64,000 nt of DNA. It comes from Phycisphaerales bacterium. GTDB taxonomy: Bacteria > Planctomycetota > Phycisphaerae > Phycisphaerales > SM1A02. The stretch's first letter is position 1. Each line of letters starts with the position of its first letter. Position numbers and translations under genes: made by a program. The notes beneath the pieces are model-generated. The model was not told the DNA's origin and searched no databases. It saw nothing but the letters and a program-made list of their open reading frames with translations. The stretch is from the NCBI GenBank assembly GCA_009691705.1, contig SIAR01000008.1, forward strand, positions 1 through 64,000. The letters are read 5' to 3'. Of this stretch, positions 1 to 8,916 are shown piece after piece.

Positions 1-567
1 TCACCCCATGCGCGCTGCGACCAGCGCACAGATTGCATCAGTCGCACGGTTAATATCATCGTTGACAACGAATGCGTCGAAGACTATTCCGCCGCGCGCA
101 CGGGCGATCTCGCAGGTGCTTGCCGCGAACCGTCTCTGAATCGTCGCCTCATCTTCACGGCCGCGCTGACGGAGTCGATGCAACAACTCATCTTCAGAGG
201 GCGGCAACACAAACACCCCATACATCTGCGCGCACCGTGCATGCACCTGCTCAGCACCCTGCACATCGATATCGAGAATCGCAAGTCGCCCCGCAGAAAT
301 TGCCGCATCGATGGGCGCGCGGGGCGATCCATACCACGAACGCCCAAAGACTTGCGCATATTCAAGAAAGCGATCCTCTTCAACCCACTGTTGAAAAACC
401 TCTTGCGAAATGAAGTGGTAGTCGACGCCGTCCACTTCATTGGGACCAGCCGCCCGCGTTGTCGCTGAGATACTGAAAACACCATCAAACCTGCGGACGA
501 GTTCGTGCACGATCGAGGTCTTGCCAACGCCGGATGGTCCACTGAGAACGAGAAGCAATCCACTCAT
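1..567 (-). CDS. gmk: Guanylate kinase
   Basis: Phosphorylates GMP to GDP with ATP in the cytoplasm, feeding GTP and dGTP synthesis. The P-loop GPSGVGKT lies about 9 residues from the chosen ATG, as usual for the family, followed by the GMP-binding region (TTRAAGPNEVDGVDYHF) and the lid. At 188 aa the length is normal. The frame extends upstream to ATG 582 and TTG 612, but these only add residues before the P-loop strand, so ATG 567 is preferred. No Shine-Dalgarno sequence supports any of the starts. It is transcribed away from the XRE/TPR gene. The stop codon lies exactly at the window edge, so the protein is complete. Confidence 0.93.
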   Translation of the reverse strand: MSGLLLVLSGPSGVGKTSIVHELVRRFDGVFSISATTRAAGPNEVDGVDYHFISQEVFQQWVEEDRFLEYAQVFGRSWYGSPRAPIDAAISAGRLAILDIDVQGAEQVHARCAQMYGVFVLPPSEDELLHRLRQRGREDEATIQRRFAASTCEIARARGGIVFDAFVVNDDINRATDAICALVAARMG

Positions 568-715
568 GTTCGATGCCGTCATCGTCGAAGTGTAAAGAGT
601 GTCGCGATCCAATTCCGAAAATCAGTCGGCGACCGTAAGAAAGGATTGCCACTCGCCATTAGGCAGTGCATTGGCAGCGGTTTCGGACCCGACGTCCGCA
701 AGAAAGTGGGGACTC

Positions 716-1969
716 ATGCTCGAAGACTCGGATCGACGTGATCGACTAAGCCAGTTTGTTGACCTCGCCCGCATCTACCGCAAATGGACCAAGGTGCAGA
801 CGGCACAAGCGCTTGGACGCGAAGTTTCGAAAGTGGTTCCAGAGAGTGGAAATCCAAAACTTGATCTCGTGGTCGGACTCGCCGACGCACTCGATTGGGA
901 CATCGGCGATGTTGCCGAGGGAATATGGAAAGACGAAGCGCAAACGTATGTCAACCTCGAAGAGATCGCGGCACGGGGATTTGCCGTGCTCGACCGCGAA
1001 GCAATCGAGGCGCATCGCGCCGGTGACTATCGACGCATGACCGAACTTTCGCGCGCACTGCTGCTCGCCGCGCAAACTGGTGGTGAACGCGCAACGGCTG
1101 CCAACCGACTCGCGGGCGCATACGACGGGCTCGGTCGTTACACCAAGGCACTCGCCGCGCTTCAGCGTGGGCTCGGTGAACCAGGCGTTCCAGCGCACGT
1201 GCGCGTCATGCTCGAGGTGAACCTTGCCAACGCCCATTACACACTCTGGCATCTCGTCGAGGCGAATGCAGTCGCCGAAGGACTCGTTGGCCGCTTTCAC
1301 ACGCGGGCACCAGTCACACGCCCCGAACGGGTCGTGCATGCGTTCGGCCATTATGTGCGCGGACAATCGCAGCGCCGAATGATCGAGTCTGATCCACTGA
1401 GCGGCAACACGCACGCCGAGTGTGCGCGCGTCGATCTCGAGCTCGCGGCCGATGCCTATAAAGCGCTTGCTGAGGAGTTTGATGATCCGACGTACGCAGC
1501 GATAGCCAACACGTGCGCTGGTGCGATTTTCGAATGCGACGCGGCGCTGGGGTTGCTCGATCCAAGCACCGCTGCAGAGACGCTCGCGCTTGGACTCGAA
1601 CAGGTCGTCGATGTCGCCGCCTATCCACCTGGTGATTGGCTCGAGAGTTATGGTTGGTGCGCAGTCTTTGGCTGCAATGTTGCCCTTCGTGGATTGAGCG
1701 GCGCGGAATTGCACCGATTCATGGCGATCTTCTCAAACAAGGCCGCCGAAATCGCCGAACGCACCGACAACTGGTCGATGCGCGAGCGCGCCTTTACGTT
1801 CGAACACCTGCGCCGACAACGCATGAATGAGTCGTTGGGCTATGCGACCGATTGGCTTCTCGACGACGATGACGTTCGCACTGTTGCGGGAACAATGGGA
1901 CGGTTTCCATCATTCCGAGAAACGGGATGGAGAATTCTTGAAAACGCCCGGTCGCTTCACACAGCCTGA
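716..1969 (+). CDS. XRE-type HTH regulator with C-terminal TPR-like repeats
   Basis: 417 aa from ATG 716. Residues about 9-70 read as an XRE/Cro-like helix-turn-helix (KVQTAQALGREVSKV, then LDLVVGLADALDWDIGDVAEG). The rest is alpha-helical and alanine-rich with TPR-like pairs such as ATAANRLAGAYDGLGRYTKAL. An N-terminal HTH plus C-terminal TPR is the architecture of RRNPP peptide-responsive regulators (PlcR, Rap, NprR), but also of many uncharacterised XRE proteins. The frame opens at 599, but residues before 716 look like non-coding translation. A small exported protein follows after 19 bp, and the pair ends at a strong terminator, suggesting a two-gene unit. DNA binding is inferred from the fold; ligand and targets are unknown. 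Confidence 0.75.
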   Translation: MLEDSDRRDRLSQFVDLARIYRKWTKVQTAQALGREVSKVVPESGNPKLDLVVGLADALDWDIGDVAEGIWKDEAQTYVNLEEIAARGFAVLDREAIEAHRAGDYRRMTELSRALLLAAQTGGERATAANRLAGAYDGLGRYTKALAALQRGLGEPGVPAHVRVMLEVNLANAHYTLWHLVEANAVAEGLVGRFHTRAPVTRPERVVHAFGHYVRGQSQRRMIESDPLSGNTHAECARVDLELAADAYKALAEEFDDPTYAAIANTCAGAIFECDAALGLLDPSTAAETLALGLEQVVDVAAYPPGDWLESYGWCAVFGCNVALRGLSGAELHRFMAIFSNKAAEIAERTDNWSMRERAFTFEHLRRQRMNESLGYATDWLLDDDDVRTVAGTMGRFPSFRETGWRILENARSLHTA

Positions 1970-1988
1970 TTGGCAGAAGGAGTCATCC

Positions 1989-2279
1989 ATGCAAATGTTC
2001 AATGGAAAGATGAATCGTCGAAGAGCGTTGACAACAAGTCATCGCGCCAGCCTGAGTGCAATCATCGTGTGCGTCGCAGCAGGGTCGCTCTTCGTGGGCG
2101 TCACTCCAGCGTCGAGCGTTCCGCCCCGCGAGTATTCGCCCAGCACGGGAGCGCACCGATATCCGGCGGCATTCGAGCGCTTCATGGCAGTTCAATTCGG
2201 CGACCTGTGGATGCACACTGTGCAAGAGCAGGTCATCCGTCGCATGTTCGTGACGTGGCAGGACAAGCAGAAACGCTAA
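1989..2279 (+). CDS. Small exported or membrane-anchored protein of unknown function
   Basis: 96 aa from ATG 1989, preceded by AAGGAG at 1977-1982 with a 6-nt spacer, one of the best Shine-Dalgarno sites in the window. The same frame extends upstream to 1827, inside the regulator gene, but the ribosome site decides the start. Residues 1-20 are basic (KMNRRRAL), followed by a hydrophobic segment (SAIIVCVAAGSLFVGV) and a plausible signal-peptidase site at TPASS. The mature part of about 55-60 residues is aromatic and basic (FGDLWMHTVQEQVIRRMF). It lies 19 bp after the HTH/TPR gene and 70 bp before the terminator. I recognise no family. It could be a secreted signal, a small periplasmic protein or a single-pass membrane protein. 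Confidence 0.7.
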   Translation: MQMFNGKMNRRRALTTSHRASLSAIIVCVAAGSLFVGVTPASSVPPREYSPSTGAHRYPAAFERFMAVQFGDLWMHTVQEQVIRRMFVTWQDKQKR

Positions 2280-2350
2280 ACACCGCGCGACTTCACGCGC
2301 GGATGAGCTTCCGAGGTGAGTCACTGCCAGTGCCACCGCGGACAACCACT

Positions 2351-2390
2351 CTCCCCACACGAAACAGTTCGTGTGGGGAGATGTTTCTTT
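2351..2390 (+). terminator. Rho-independent terminator
   Basis: A perfect 13-bp stem (arms 2351-2363 and 2368-2380, arm CTCCCCACACGAA) with a 4-nt ACAG loop, followed by ATGTTTCTTT. The T-rich tail is on the plus strand, so it ends the HTH/TPR plus small-protein unit. On the minus strand the hairpin lies just beyond the lpdA stop and could also protect that mRNA's 3' end, but no U tract follows in that direction. Confidence 0.85.
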
Positions 2391-2392
2391 GA

Positions 2393-3889
2393 TTATCCGT
2401 GAATCACGCGACCTTCAGTCGCAAGCGCCGCTTCGTGAATTGCCTCGTGCATCGTTGGATGCGCGTGCACCGTCGAGATGATGTCCTCAGCAGTTGCTTC
2501 GAGGCGCTTGGCGAGACCGAGCTCACCGATGAGCTCGCTCGCATCCTCTCCAAAGATGTGCGCGCCGAGAATCTCGCCGTATGGATCGCTCGTGATGATC
2601 TTGACAATGCCATCCGCCGCACCGACTGCGATGGCCTTGCCGTGTCCCTTGAGTGAATACTTGCCGACCTTGTACTTCAACCCCTTCGCCTTCGCTTCGC
2701 GCTCGGTGATACCAATCGACGCAATCTGTGGATTGCAATAGGTGCATCCTGGTATCGACCCGTAGTCGACTCCGAGCGTGTGATGGCCCTTCATGCGCTC
2801 GACGCACGCGACCGCCTCTTCGCTCGCGACGTGGGCAAGCCACGGTGGACCGACGACATCGCCGATGGCGTAAATGCCGGCAACACTCGTTTGATAGGAG
2901 GGCTCGGCGGTGTCGCGATAATCGGTCCAAATGTGACCTTTGGCTGCCCCTGAGTCGCAGATGCGAATTCCAAGCGCGGTGTCAAACAGCCCATCGAAGC
3001 GCGCGCCGACGCCAATAGCGACGAGCACGACTTCAACATCGACAGTGTCGATCTTGGTCGGATCATTCACGTCGTACAAGGTGACCTTCGCTCCAGCAGC
3101 ACTCTTCTCGATCGCTTTGACGCTTGTTGCAACGCGAAATGAAATGCCCTGCGCGGTGAATGTCTTGAGCGCGGCCGCCGAAACATCGTCATCTTCGATT
3201 GGAAGGATGCGATCGACCATTTCGACGACGGTGACCTTGGTGCCAAACGCGTTATAGAAGTAGGCAAACTCCATTCCGATCGCGCCCGAACCGATGATGA
3301 GCATCGACGCGGGGCGCGTGGCGAGTGTCATCGCTTCAGAACTCGAGATGACCGTCTTGCCATCGCACGGAGCGAATGGAAGTTGCTTGGGACCCGCGCC
3401 CGTTGCAATGAGCACGCGATCGGCGGTGATGACTTGCGCCTCGCCCTCACCGCCACCCTGGTAATAGGTGCCACTTGCTTTGCGAACTTCAACCTTGCAT
3501 GGACCCGCCGCAGTTTTGCCCGCCACAATCTTGGCGTGGCCGACAACATGATCGATCTTGTTCTTCTTGAAGAGAAAACCGATCCCAGAATTGAGCGTGC
3601 CCGTGATCGCGCGCGAGCGTCCGATGACCTTGCTCCAATCAACCCTGACATGTTCGGGCGCGATTTCGATTCCCCACTTCGAACCATGGGTAATCGCTTC
3701 CATATATAGCTCTGCGTTGTGCAGCAACGCCTTGGTGGGAATGCATCCCCAATTCAAACAGACCCCGCCCAACTTATCGCGCTCGATGCAGCAGACTTTT
3801 AGTCCCATTTGCGCGGCGCGAATGGCGCCGACATAACCGCCAGGTCCGCCACCGATCACAATGAGGTCGTAGTGCTTGTTGTCAGCCAT
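2393..3889 (-). CDS. lpdA: Dihydrolipoyl dehydrogenase (E3)
   Basis: FAD enzyme that reoxidises dihydrolipoamide with NAD+ in the pyruvate and 2-oxoglutarate dehydrogenase complexes and glycine cleavage. 498 aa from ATG 3889. It shows the FAD-binding GGGPGG (residues 13-18), the redox disulfide Cys44/Cys49 in GGVCLNWGC, the NAD-binding GSGAIGMEFA, a TIGDVVG-like second FAD motif (AIGDVVGPP), and the C-terminal HAHPTMHE with catalytic His477 and Glu482. The open frame continues upstream to 4483, but that stretch lacks family similarity and overlaps the divergent phosphoesterase, so it is rejected as coding. No other complex subunits are adjacent. Confidence 0.96.
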   Translation of the reverse strand: MADNKHYDLIVIGGGPGGYVGAIRAAQMGLKVCCIERDKLGGVCLNWGCIPTKALLHNAELYMEAITHGSKWGIEIAPEHVRVDWSKVIGRSRAITGTLNSGIGFLFKKNKIDHVVGHAKIVAGKTAAGPCKVEVRKASGTYYQGGGEGEAQVITADRVLIATGAGPKQLPFAPCDGKTVISSSEAMTLATRPASMLIIGSGAIGMEFAYFYNAFGTKVTVVEMVDRILPIEDDDVSAAALKTFTAQGISFRVATSVKAIEKSAAGAKVTLYDVNDPTKIDTVDVEVVLVAIGVGARFDGLFDTALGIRICDSGAAKGHIWTDYRDTAEPSYQTSVAGIYAIGDVVGPPWLAHVASEEAVACVERMKGHHTLGVDYGSIPGCTYCNPQIASIGITEREAKAKGLKYKVGKYSLKGHGKAIAVGAADGIVKIITSDPYGEILGAHIFGEDASELIGELGLAKRLEATAEDIISTVHAHPTMHEAIHEAALATEGRVIHG

Positions 3890-3964
3890 AGGGCGAGGGA
3901 TTCTAGCGATCCCGCGCAGTAGTTTGCTAGTATCGGCGACCCACGGCTGACCGTGCGAAAGATT

Positions 3965-4777
3965 ATGCGAACGGCACTCATCAGCGATATTCACTCGAAT
4001 CTCTCGGCGCTCGAAACGGTGCTCGCCGATATCGACCGTCGCGGCGTTGATCGCATTCTCTCGCTCGGAGACATCGTTGGTTATGGTCCCGATCCCAAAG
4101 AGTGCGTCGATCTGGTTGCCAAACGCTGCGAGTGGAGTCTGATGGGCAACCACGACTTCGGCGTTCTTTACGAGCCAACCAACTTCAACGCCTCTGCCGA
4201 ATCCGCCGCCTACTGGACGCGTCGACAACTCGAGCCGCCAAAGCAAGAGAATGGCGCCGCGCAGAGCGGTTATGACCGGGAAGAAGCCGTCCGCCGCTGG
4301 GATTTCTTGGGACAACTGCGCGTGCGGGTTGTCTTTGGACCCTTCCTCTGCGTGCATGGATCGCCGCGCCGTCCTATCAATGAGTACATCTTCCCTGAGG
4401 ATCCGCTGAACAGCAGCAAGAAGCTGCGCGATATCTTCGCGCGCATGAAACCAGCGCGCGTCTGTCTCGTTGGCCACACGCACGTGCCCGGGGTATTCAC
4501 CGACGATCCTGATTTTCTGCCAGCTGCTGAGATGACAGACGGTCTTTACACGTTTTCAGAGCAAGATTCAGTGATTGTGAATCCTGGATCGGTCGGGCAG
4601 CCGCGCGATCTCGATCCGCGTGCTTCTTATGCAATTCTTGAAACAGGCGAGAACTTCGAACCCAAGTCGGTTCAGTTCTTGCGTTTGGATTACGACATCG
4701 AACGAACGGTTGCGAAAATCGCGGCGATCGACGATCTCAATGACTGGCTTGGTGAGCGACTTCTAGAAGGTCGCTAA
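3965..4777 (+). CDS. YfcE/MJ0936-like metallophosphoesterase
   Basis: 270 aa. Calcineurin-like phosphoesterase with the metal-binding blocks in order: SDIHSN (Asp8, His10), GDIVGYGPDP, GNHD, VHGSP and GHTHVP. The family hydrolyses phosphodiesters or phosphomonoesters with two divalent metals; the substrate cannot be read from the sequence. ATG 3965 starts just before the first beta strand; GTG 3953 is an in-frame alternative adding four residues. It diverges from lpdA with a 75-bp gap and is followed after 19 bp by yidC, so the two may be co-transcribed. Confidence 0.85.
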   Translation: MRTALISDIHSNLSALETVLADIDRRGVDRILSLGDIVGYGPDPKECVDLVAKRCEWSLMGNHDFGVLYEPTNFNASAESAAYWTRRQLEPPKQENGAAQSGYDREEAVRRWDFLGQLRVRVVFGPFLCVHGSPRRPINEYIFPEDPLNSSKKLRDIFARMKPARVCLVGHTHVPGVFTDDPDFLPAAEMTDGLYTFSEQDSVIVNPGSVGQPRDLDPRASYAILETGENFEPKSVQFLRLDYDIERTVAKIAAIDDLNDWLGERLLEGR

Positions 4778-4796
4778 TTTTTCTTCGAGGTCACAC

Positions 4797-7061
4797 GTGA
4801 AACGCGAAATGAATAAAGGTACGAAGAGGTTTTTACTCACAGTTGCAGTGGTGTCATTTGCACTGGGCATTGTGCTTGTGGTTGTTCAAGGGAATGGTCC
4901 AGCGAAATCGACTGCCGAGATTGCTCCCCCAACCGCCGCAGACACATCCGCCGCCGCGCAAGTCACTCCCGCGCCGACGCCGACACCGGAGGCGACGCCC
5001 GCGCCCGCAGCGACACCGGCGGCAGTTCCCGCGCCTGCTTCAATCTCTACCCTCTCGGCCTTGCCGGCGACGGTCGTCGCGCCAGCCTCGAAACTCGTGG
5101 CGCGTCCATCTGGAGTCGCGGTAACGACACCAGCAACACTCGGATCACTCGACGCAGCGAAAGATCGCTTCTGCATCGAGTTCGCCGAGAATGGCGCGGG
5201 CATCAGTCGCATTGTCTTCAGCGAGTTCTGGACGAAAGCAGTCGATCGCGAGGCGGCACTTCGACACGCCGCGGCAGTCGCAGCAAAGTCGCCAACGATT
5301 CCTCCACTGCCACCGGCGAGTGATCGGTACACGCTCTCCGCAACTGGCAAGCTCGCCGATCTCGTCACGCTCGCACGTTTCACAGTGCCGATGCTCTGTG
5401 CGCACTCGATCGATGTCGACGGACAAGTCACATTGCTCTTCGGAAAGGTCTGGTCAGAAGTCGCGCCGGGCAGTTTCGAGACGATGCTTGCCGATGACGC
5501 TGGCACTCCGGTGCTGCGCATTCGACGCAGCTTTGCGGTGCGATCATCCGAGGGTGCGGGATACGACATCGTGCTCACGCAGAGTGTCGACAATCTATCG
5601 ACCGTCGCGCGCCGTGTACGCATGGTGCAGTATGGACCGAGCGATCTCACCACACGCGCCAACGAGATGATGGATATCCGTCGTCTGCAGTTTGGTTATC
5701 TCATGAGTGAGCGGCGCGATCCTGCGCAGTCTTCTGTGATCACTCACGATGCAATGCTTGAGCGCGCCGAGGTTGTCAAGAACGTCACCGCGGGCAAGCA
5801 TGATGTCTGGCCGAGCGTCGAACAGAAAGAGCAAGATCAACATCTGAGTTGGTTCGGCACGACGAATCGATACTTCGCGCTGGCTGTGCATGCCCCGATG
5901 GTTGGCACGACTAGTGCAACGCCTAACAAGTCGCTGGCCGGAGCAGTCGAGTTCATTCGCGCATCGATTGGCGATCCAAGCGCAACGGATGCGAGTGGTG
6001 AAGCAACGCTCTTCACCGAGTTGCACTCACCGGCGCGCGAAGTGGCTGCGGGTCAGAGCGCAGACTTCTCGATGGGTGTCTTCGCCGGACCACTCAAGCA
6101 CGCCGTGCTGGCGAACGATCGTCCCTACAGCCTGCTCGAAATGTCCGGACTAATCGTCTACTCGATGGGTGGGTGTTGTTCGTGGTGCACATTTGCGTGG
6201 CTCGCGAACTTGATGGTGATTTTTCTCGACTTCTTGCATGACTACCTCGTCTTCGATTGGGGAATCGCCATCGTTGTGCTAGTTCTTGTCGTGCGTCTCA
6301 TCTTGCATCCCGTCAGCAAGAAGTCGCAGGTTCAGATGCAACGGGTCACGCGCGGACTCTCAGAGATGAAGCCTGAGATCGAAGCGTTGAAGGCGCGCTA
6401 TGGCGATGATCCAAAGCGGATGCAGCAAGAGCAGATGCGTCTATATAAAGAGAAGGGGATCAATCCACTGGGATGCGCCGGTGGATTCTTGCCAACATTC
6501 TTGCAGATGCCCATTTGGATGGCGCTCTACGCAGTGCTCTACCTCGCCTTCGAACTACGCCAACAGCCAGCATTCTTTGGCTTCTTTCAGCTCTTCGGTG
6601 GCTGGGAATTCTTGGGTGACCTCAGCGCTCAAGATCGATTCATCCCGCTTCCAACGTCGATCAATCTCTACATCTTCACACTCACGAGCATCAATCTGCT
6701 TCCGCTGTTGATGGGAGCGGTCTTCTATGTGCAGCAGAAGTACATGGCACCGCCGCCATCGACCAAGATGACTCCAGAGCAGGAGCAGCAACAGAAGATG
6801 ATGCGCGTGATGACGGTGGTCATGTTTCCGGTGATGCTCTATGCGGCGCCCTCTGGCCTGACGCTTTACATCATGACGTCGACGCTTGTTGGAATCTGGG
6901 AGAGCAAGATGGTGCGTCGCCACATCGAAGAGATCGCGAAGAATCCGGTGGTCGCCAAGAAGTCAAAGACGCGCGACGCGATCGGACGCATGTACGAAAG
7001 GGCGATGGCGCGCGCGCAAGAGAAACGCAAGAGCAGCAAGACCTTCAAAGATCGCGGTTGA
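4797..7061 (+). CDS. yidC: Membrane protein insertase YidC
   Basis: Inserts and folds inner-membrane proteins, alone or with SecYEG. 754 aa from GTG 4797, which has GAGG 6 nt upstream (4787-4790); ATG 4809 is an alternative. An N-terminal membrane helix (residues about 10-30) is followed by a Pro/Ala/Thr-rich linker (about 33-90) and a large periplasmic domain, as in Gram-negative YidC. The conserved insertase region begins near residue 457 and holds the cytoplasmic hairpin (EIEALKARYGDDPKRMQQE) and the KGINPLGCAGGFLP motif. The tail is basic. It is longer than the E. coli protein, mainly because of the linker. The stop lies 5 bp before the mnmE ATG, so the pair is likely coupled. Confidence 0.95.
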   Translation: MKREMNKGTKRFLLTVAVVSFALGIVLVVVQGNGPAKSTAEIAPPTAADTSAAAQVTPAPTPTPEATPAPAATPAAVPAPASISTLSALPATVVAPASKLVARPSGVAVTTPATLGSLDAAKDRFCIEFAENGAGISRIVFSEFWTKAVDREAALRHAAAVAAKSPTIPPLPPASDRYTLSATGKLADLVTLARFTVPMLCAHSIDVDGQVTLLFGKVWSEVAPGSFETMLADDAGTPVLRIRRSFAVRSSEGAGYDIVLTQSVDNLSTVARRVRMVQYGPSDLTTRANEMMDIRRLQFGYLMSERRDPAQSSVITHDAMLERAEVVKNVTAGKHDVWPSVEQKEQDQHLSWFGTTNRYFALAVHAPMVGTTSATPNKSLAGAVEFIRASIGDPSATDASGEATLFTELHSPAREVAAGQSADFSMGVFAGPLKHAVLANDRPYSLLEMSGLIVYSMGGCCSWCTFAWLANLMVIFLDFLHDYLVFDWGIAIVVLVLVVRLILHPVSKKSQVQMQRVTRGLSEMKPEIEALKARYGDDPKRMQQEQMRLYKEKGINPLGCAGGFLPTFLQMPIWMALYAVLYLAFELRQQPAFFGFFQLFGGWEFLGDLSAQDRFIPLPTSINLYIFTLTSINLLPLLMGAVFYVQQKYMAPPPSTKMTPEQEQQQKMMRVMTVVMFPVMLYAAPSGLTLYIMTSTLVGIWESKMVRRHIEEIAKNPVVAKKSKTRDAIGRMYERAMARAQEKRKSSKTFKDRG

Positions 7062-7066
7062 ATGAG

Positions 7067-8470
7067 ATGCGATGGGAAAGCGTCGCAACCTCAACGGATG
7101 CGATCGTCGCGATCGCATCGCCGCCAGGCTGTGCGGCGCGTGGCATCGTGCGCGTGAGCGGTGACGCATCGTTTGCGATCGTTCAAGAGAGACTCGCCCA
7201 CACAACCCTGCGAACCACGCGCGGCGTGCAGTCGGTGCGGTTGCGAGTCTGCGTGGCGCATGTTGAAGTTGAGGTCGCAGCACTCGCGCTTGTGATGGTG
7301 GGAAGAGCAAGTTTCGTCGGGCAAGACACGGTCGAGTTTCTCATCGCGGGGAATCCTGCCATTTTGACTGCGGTCGTTGCCGCGCTCTGCGATCGAAAGC
7401 GCGGCGCACACTGGGCGCGGCGGGCGACCGCCGGCGAGTTCAGCGCACGCGCGTTTCTCAATGGGCGCCTCGCGATAGATGAAGCCGAGGCGATCGCACT
7501 TTCGATTTCGGCAGAGTCCAACGCGCAACTCGCCGCGGCGCGGCAACTACGCACCGGGCGCGTGGGGCAAGTCGCAGCGACCGCGGCACAAGAGCTAACG
7601 GGAGTGCTCGCCCTCGTTGAGGCGGGAATCGACTTCAGTGATCAAGAGGATGTCGTTGCGATCACTGCGATTGATCTAGTAACGACGCTCGACGTGCTCG
7701 CGCAAACTCTCGCGGCCCTGCTCGATGGCACCACGCCAGAGGAATCGTTGCAGGCTCTGCCTGTGATCGCACTGCGCGGCGCGACCAATGCGGGCAAGTC
7801 GAGTCTCTTCAACGCGCTCTTGGGTCGCCAGCGCGTCGTGGCATCTGAGCAGGCAGGATCGACGCGCGACGCGATTGTCGAGCCGCTCTTGTTGCACCGC
7901 GGCCGCGAAGTGCTCTTGATGGATTTGCCTGGAATCGAAGAGCCGCAGCACGCCCTCGCAGAGCAGATGCAAGAACTCGCGCGCCACGCGTTTCAGTCGG
8001 CGACCCTGCAATTGCACTGTGTGCCAGTGACTGCGCAGGCGCATCCAGAGAATGGACCGCGCATGATCACCATCTGGACGAAGGCAGATCGCGCCGATGC
8101 CGCGCAGCGCGCCGCAGCGATGGCGCAGGGTGGATCGGTGACGAGTGCGATCACCGGCGAGGGCATTGATGAACTGCGTGAATCGCTCACCCTACAAATC
8201 GACGCGGGCGGATGGATAGGCGGTGCGCGTGACGCTCCGGTGTTGCTCGCCCGTCACCGGGCGGCGCTGGCGGATGCACACAGTGCCATGCAACGCGCGC
8301 GCAGTGCGGCGCACCGCTGCGTCGAGGCGGGTCGCCGCGGCGCAGAACCAGCTGAACTCATTGCCACCGATTTGCGCGAAGCGCTCGATGCGCTTGGAAT
8401 TGTCGCTGGCCACCGTACCGCCGACGATGTGCTCGGGGCGCTCTTCGCCCGTTTCTGTATCGGCAAGTGA
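7067..8470 (+). CDS. mnmE: tRNA modification GTPase MnmE
   Basis: With MnmG it modifies U34 of certain tRNAs (cmnm5U). 467 aa from ATG 7067; TTG 7058, overlapping the yidC stop, is an alternative. The N-terminal folate-binding region carries IASPPGCAARGIVRVSG. The G domain has a G1 loop GATNAGKSS (about residue 238), a G2-type GSTRDAIVEPL, a G3-type DLPGIE and a degenerate G4 (TKAD). The C-terminus is the family signature CIGK with the essential Cys464. G1 has Thr-Asn where GxPNVGKS is usual, but the loop is complete. mnmG is not in the window. The yidC-mnmE neighbourhood is common in bacteria. Confidence 0.94.
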   Translation: MRWESVATSTDAIVAIASPPGCAARGIVRVSGDASFAIVQERLAHTTLRTTRGVQSVRLRVCVAHVEVEVAALALVMVGRASFVGQDTVEFLIAGNPAILTAVVAALCDRKRGAHWARRATAGEFSARAFLNGRLAIDEAEAIALSISAESNAQLAAARQLRTGRVGQVAATAAQELTGVLALVEAGIDFSDQEDVVAITAIDLVTTLDVLAQTLAALLDGTTPEESLQALPVIALRGATNAGKSSLFNALLGRQRVVASEQAGSTRDAIVEPLLLHRGREVLLMDLPGIEEPQHALAEQMQELARHAFQSATLQLHCVPVTAQAHPENGPRMITIWTKADRADAAQRAAAMAQGGSVTSAITGEGIDELRESLTLQIDAGGWIGGARDAPVLLARHRAALADAHSAMQRARSAAHRCVEAGRRGAEPAELIATDLREALDALGIVAGHRTADDVLGALFARFCIGK

Positions 8471-8489
8471 GCAGTGCTATAACGCCACG

Positions 8490-8894
8490 ATGTCACAGAC
8501 TCACACAATCGAAGTGCGCGCCCGTTATTGCGAGTGTGATCCCATGGGTGTCGTGCATCACACGGTCTATCCAATCTGGTTTGAGATGGGGCGCACCGAA
8601 TTGCTGCGGGCAGGTGGATCGTCATACGCAGCACTCGAAGCAGCGGGGGTGTTTCTCGCCGTCACGCGGCTCAACGTGCGCTATCGCAAGCCGGCGCGCT
8701 ATGACGAAGTGCTGTCACTCGAGACACAACTCATCGACCTCGGCCATGTGAAGATTGAGCACGCCTATCGCCTGATGCGCGGCAGCGATGAACTCGTCGT
8801 GGGAGAAACAACGTTGGCTTGCGTCGATCAGGCGGGAAGAGTGCGGGCGCTGCCAGAACACTGGAGAGTTGGTTCGCCGCCGCCGCAATCATGA
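8490..8894 (+). CDS. YbgC/4-hydroxybenzoyl-CoA thioesterase-family protein
   Basis: 134 aa hotdog-fold acyl-CoA thioesterase. The N-terminal motif CDPMGVVHHTVYPIWFE contains the catalytic Asp17 of the YbgC family. ATG 8490 is preferred because upstream codons of the same frame lie inside mnmE. It starts 19 bp after mnmE and is probably the last gene of that unit. Family members hydrolyse short-chain acyl-CoA or aromatic acyl-CoA; in proteobacteria ybgC sits with tol-pal, which is absent here, so the substrate is open. The gene ends 22 bp from the convergent DciA-like gene. Confidence 0.87.
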   Translation: MSQTHTIEVRARYCECDPMGVVHHTVYPIWFEMGRTELLRAGGSSYAALEAAGVFLAVTRLNVRYRKPARYDEVLSLETQLIDLGHVKIEHAYRLMRGSDELVVGETTLACVDQAGRVRALPEHWRVGSPPPQS

Positions 8895-8916
8895 CACTCG
8901 CCATGCACCGCCGCCG

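Noticed and set aside
746-1714. 322-aa open frame antisense to the HTH/TPR gene
   Set aside because: No domain or signal; it mirrors the codon pattern of the sense gene, which has clear HTH and TPR features.
3890-4483. N-terminal extension of lpdA
   Set aside because: Antisense to the phosphoesterase with its intact motifs; lpdA begins properly at ATG 3889 just before GGGPGG.
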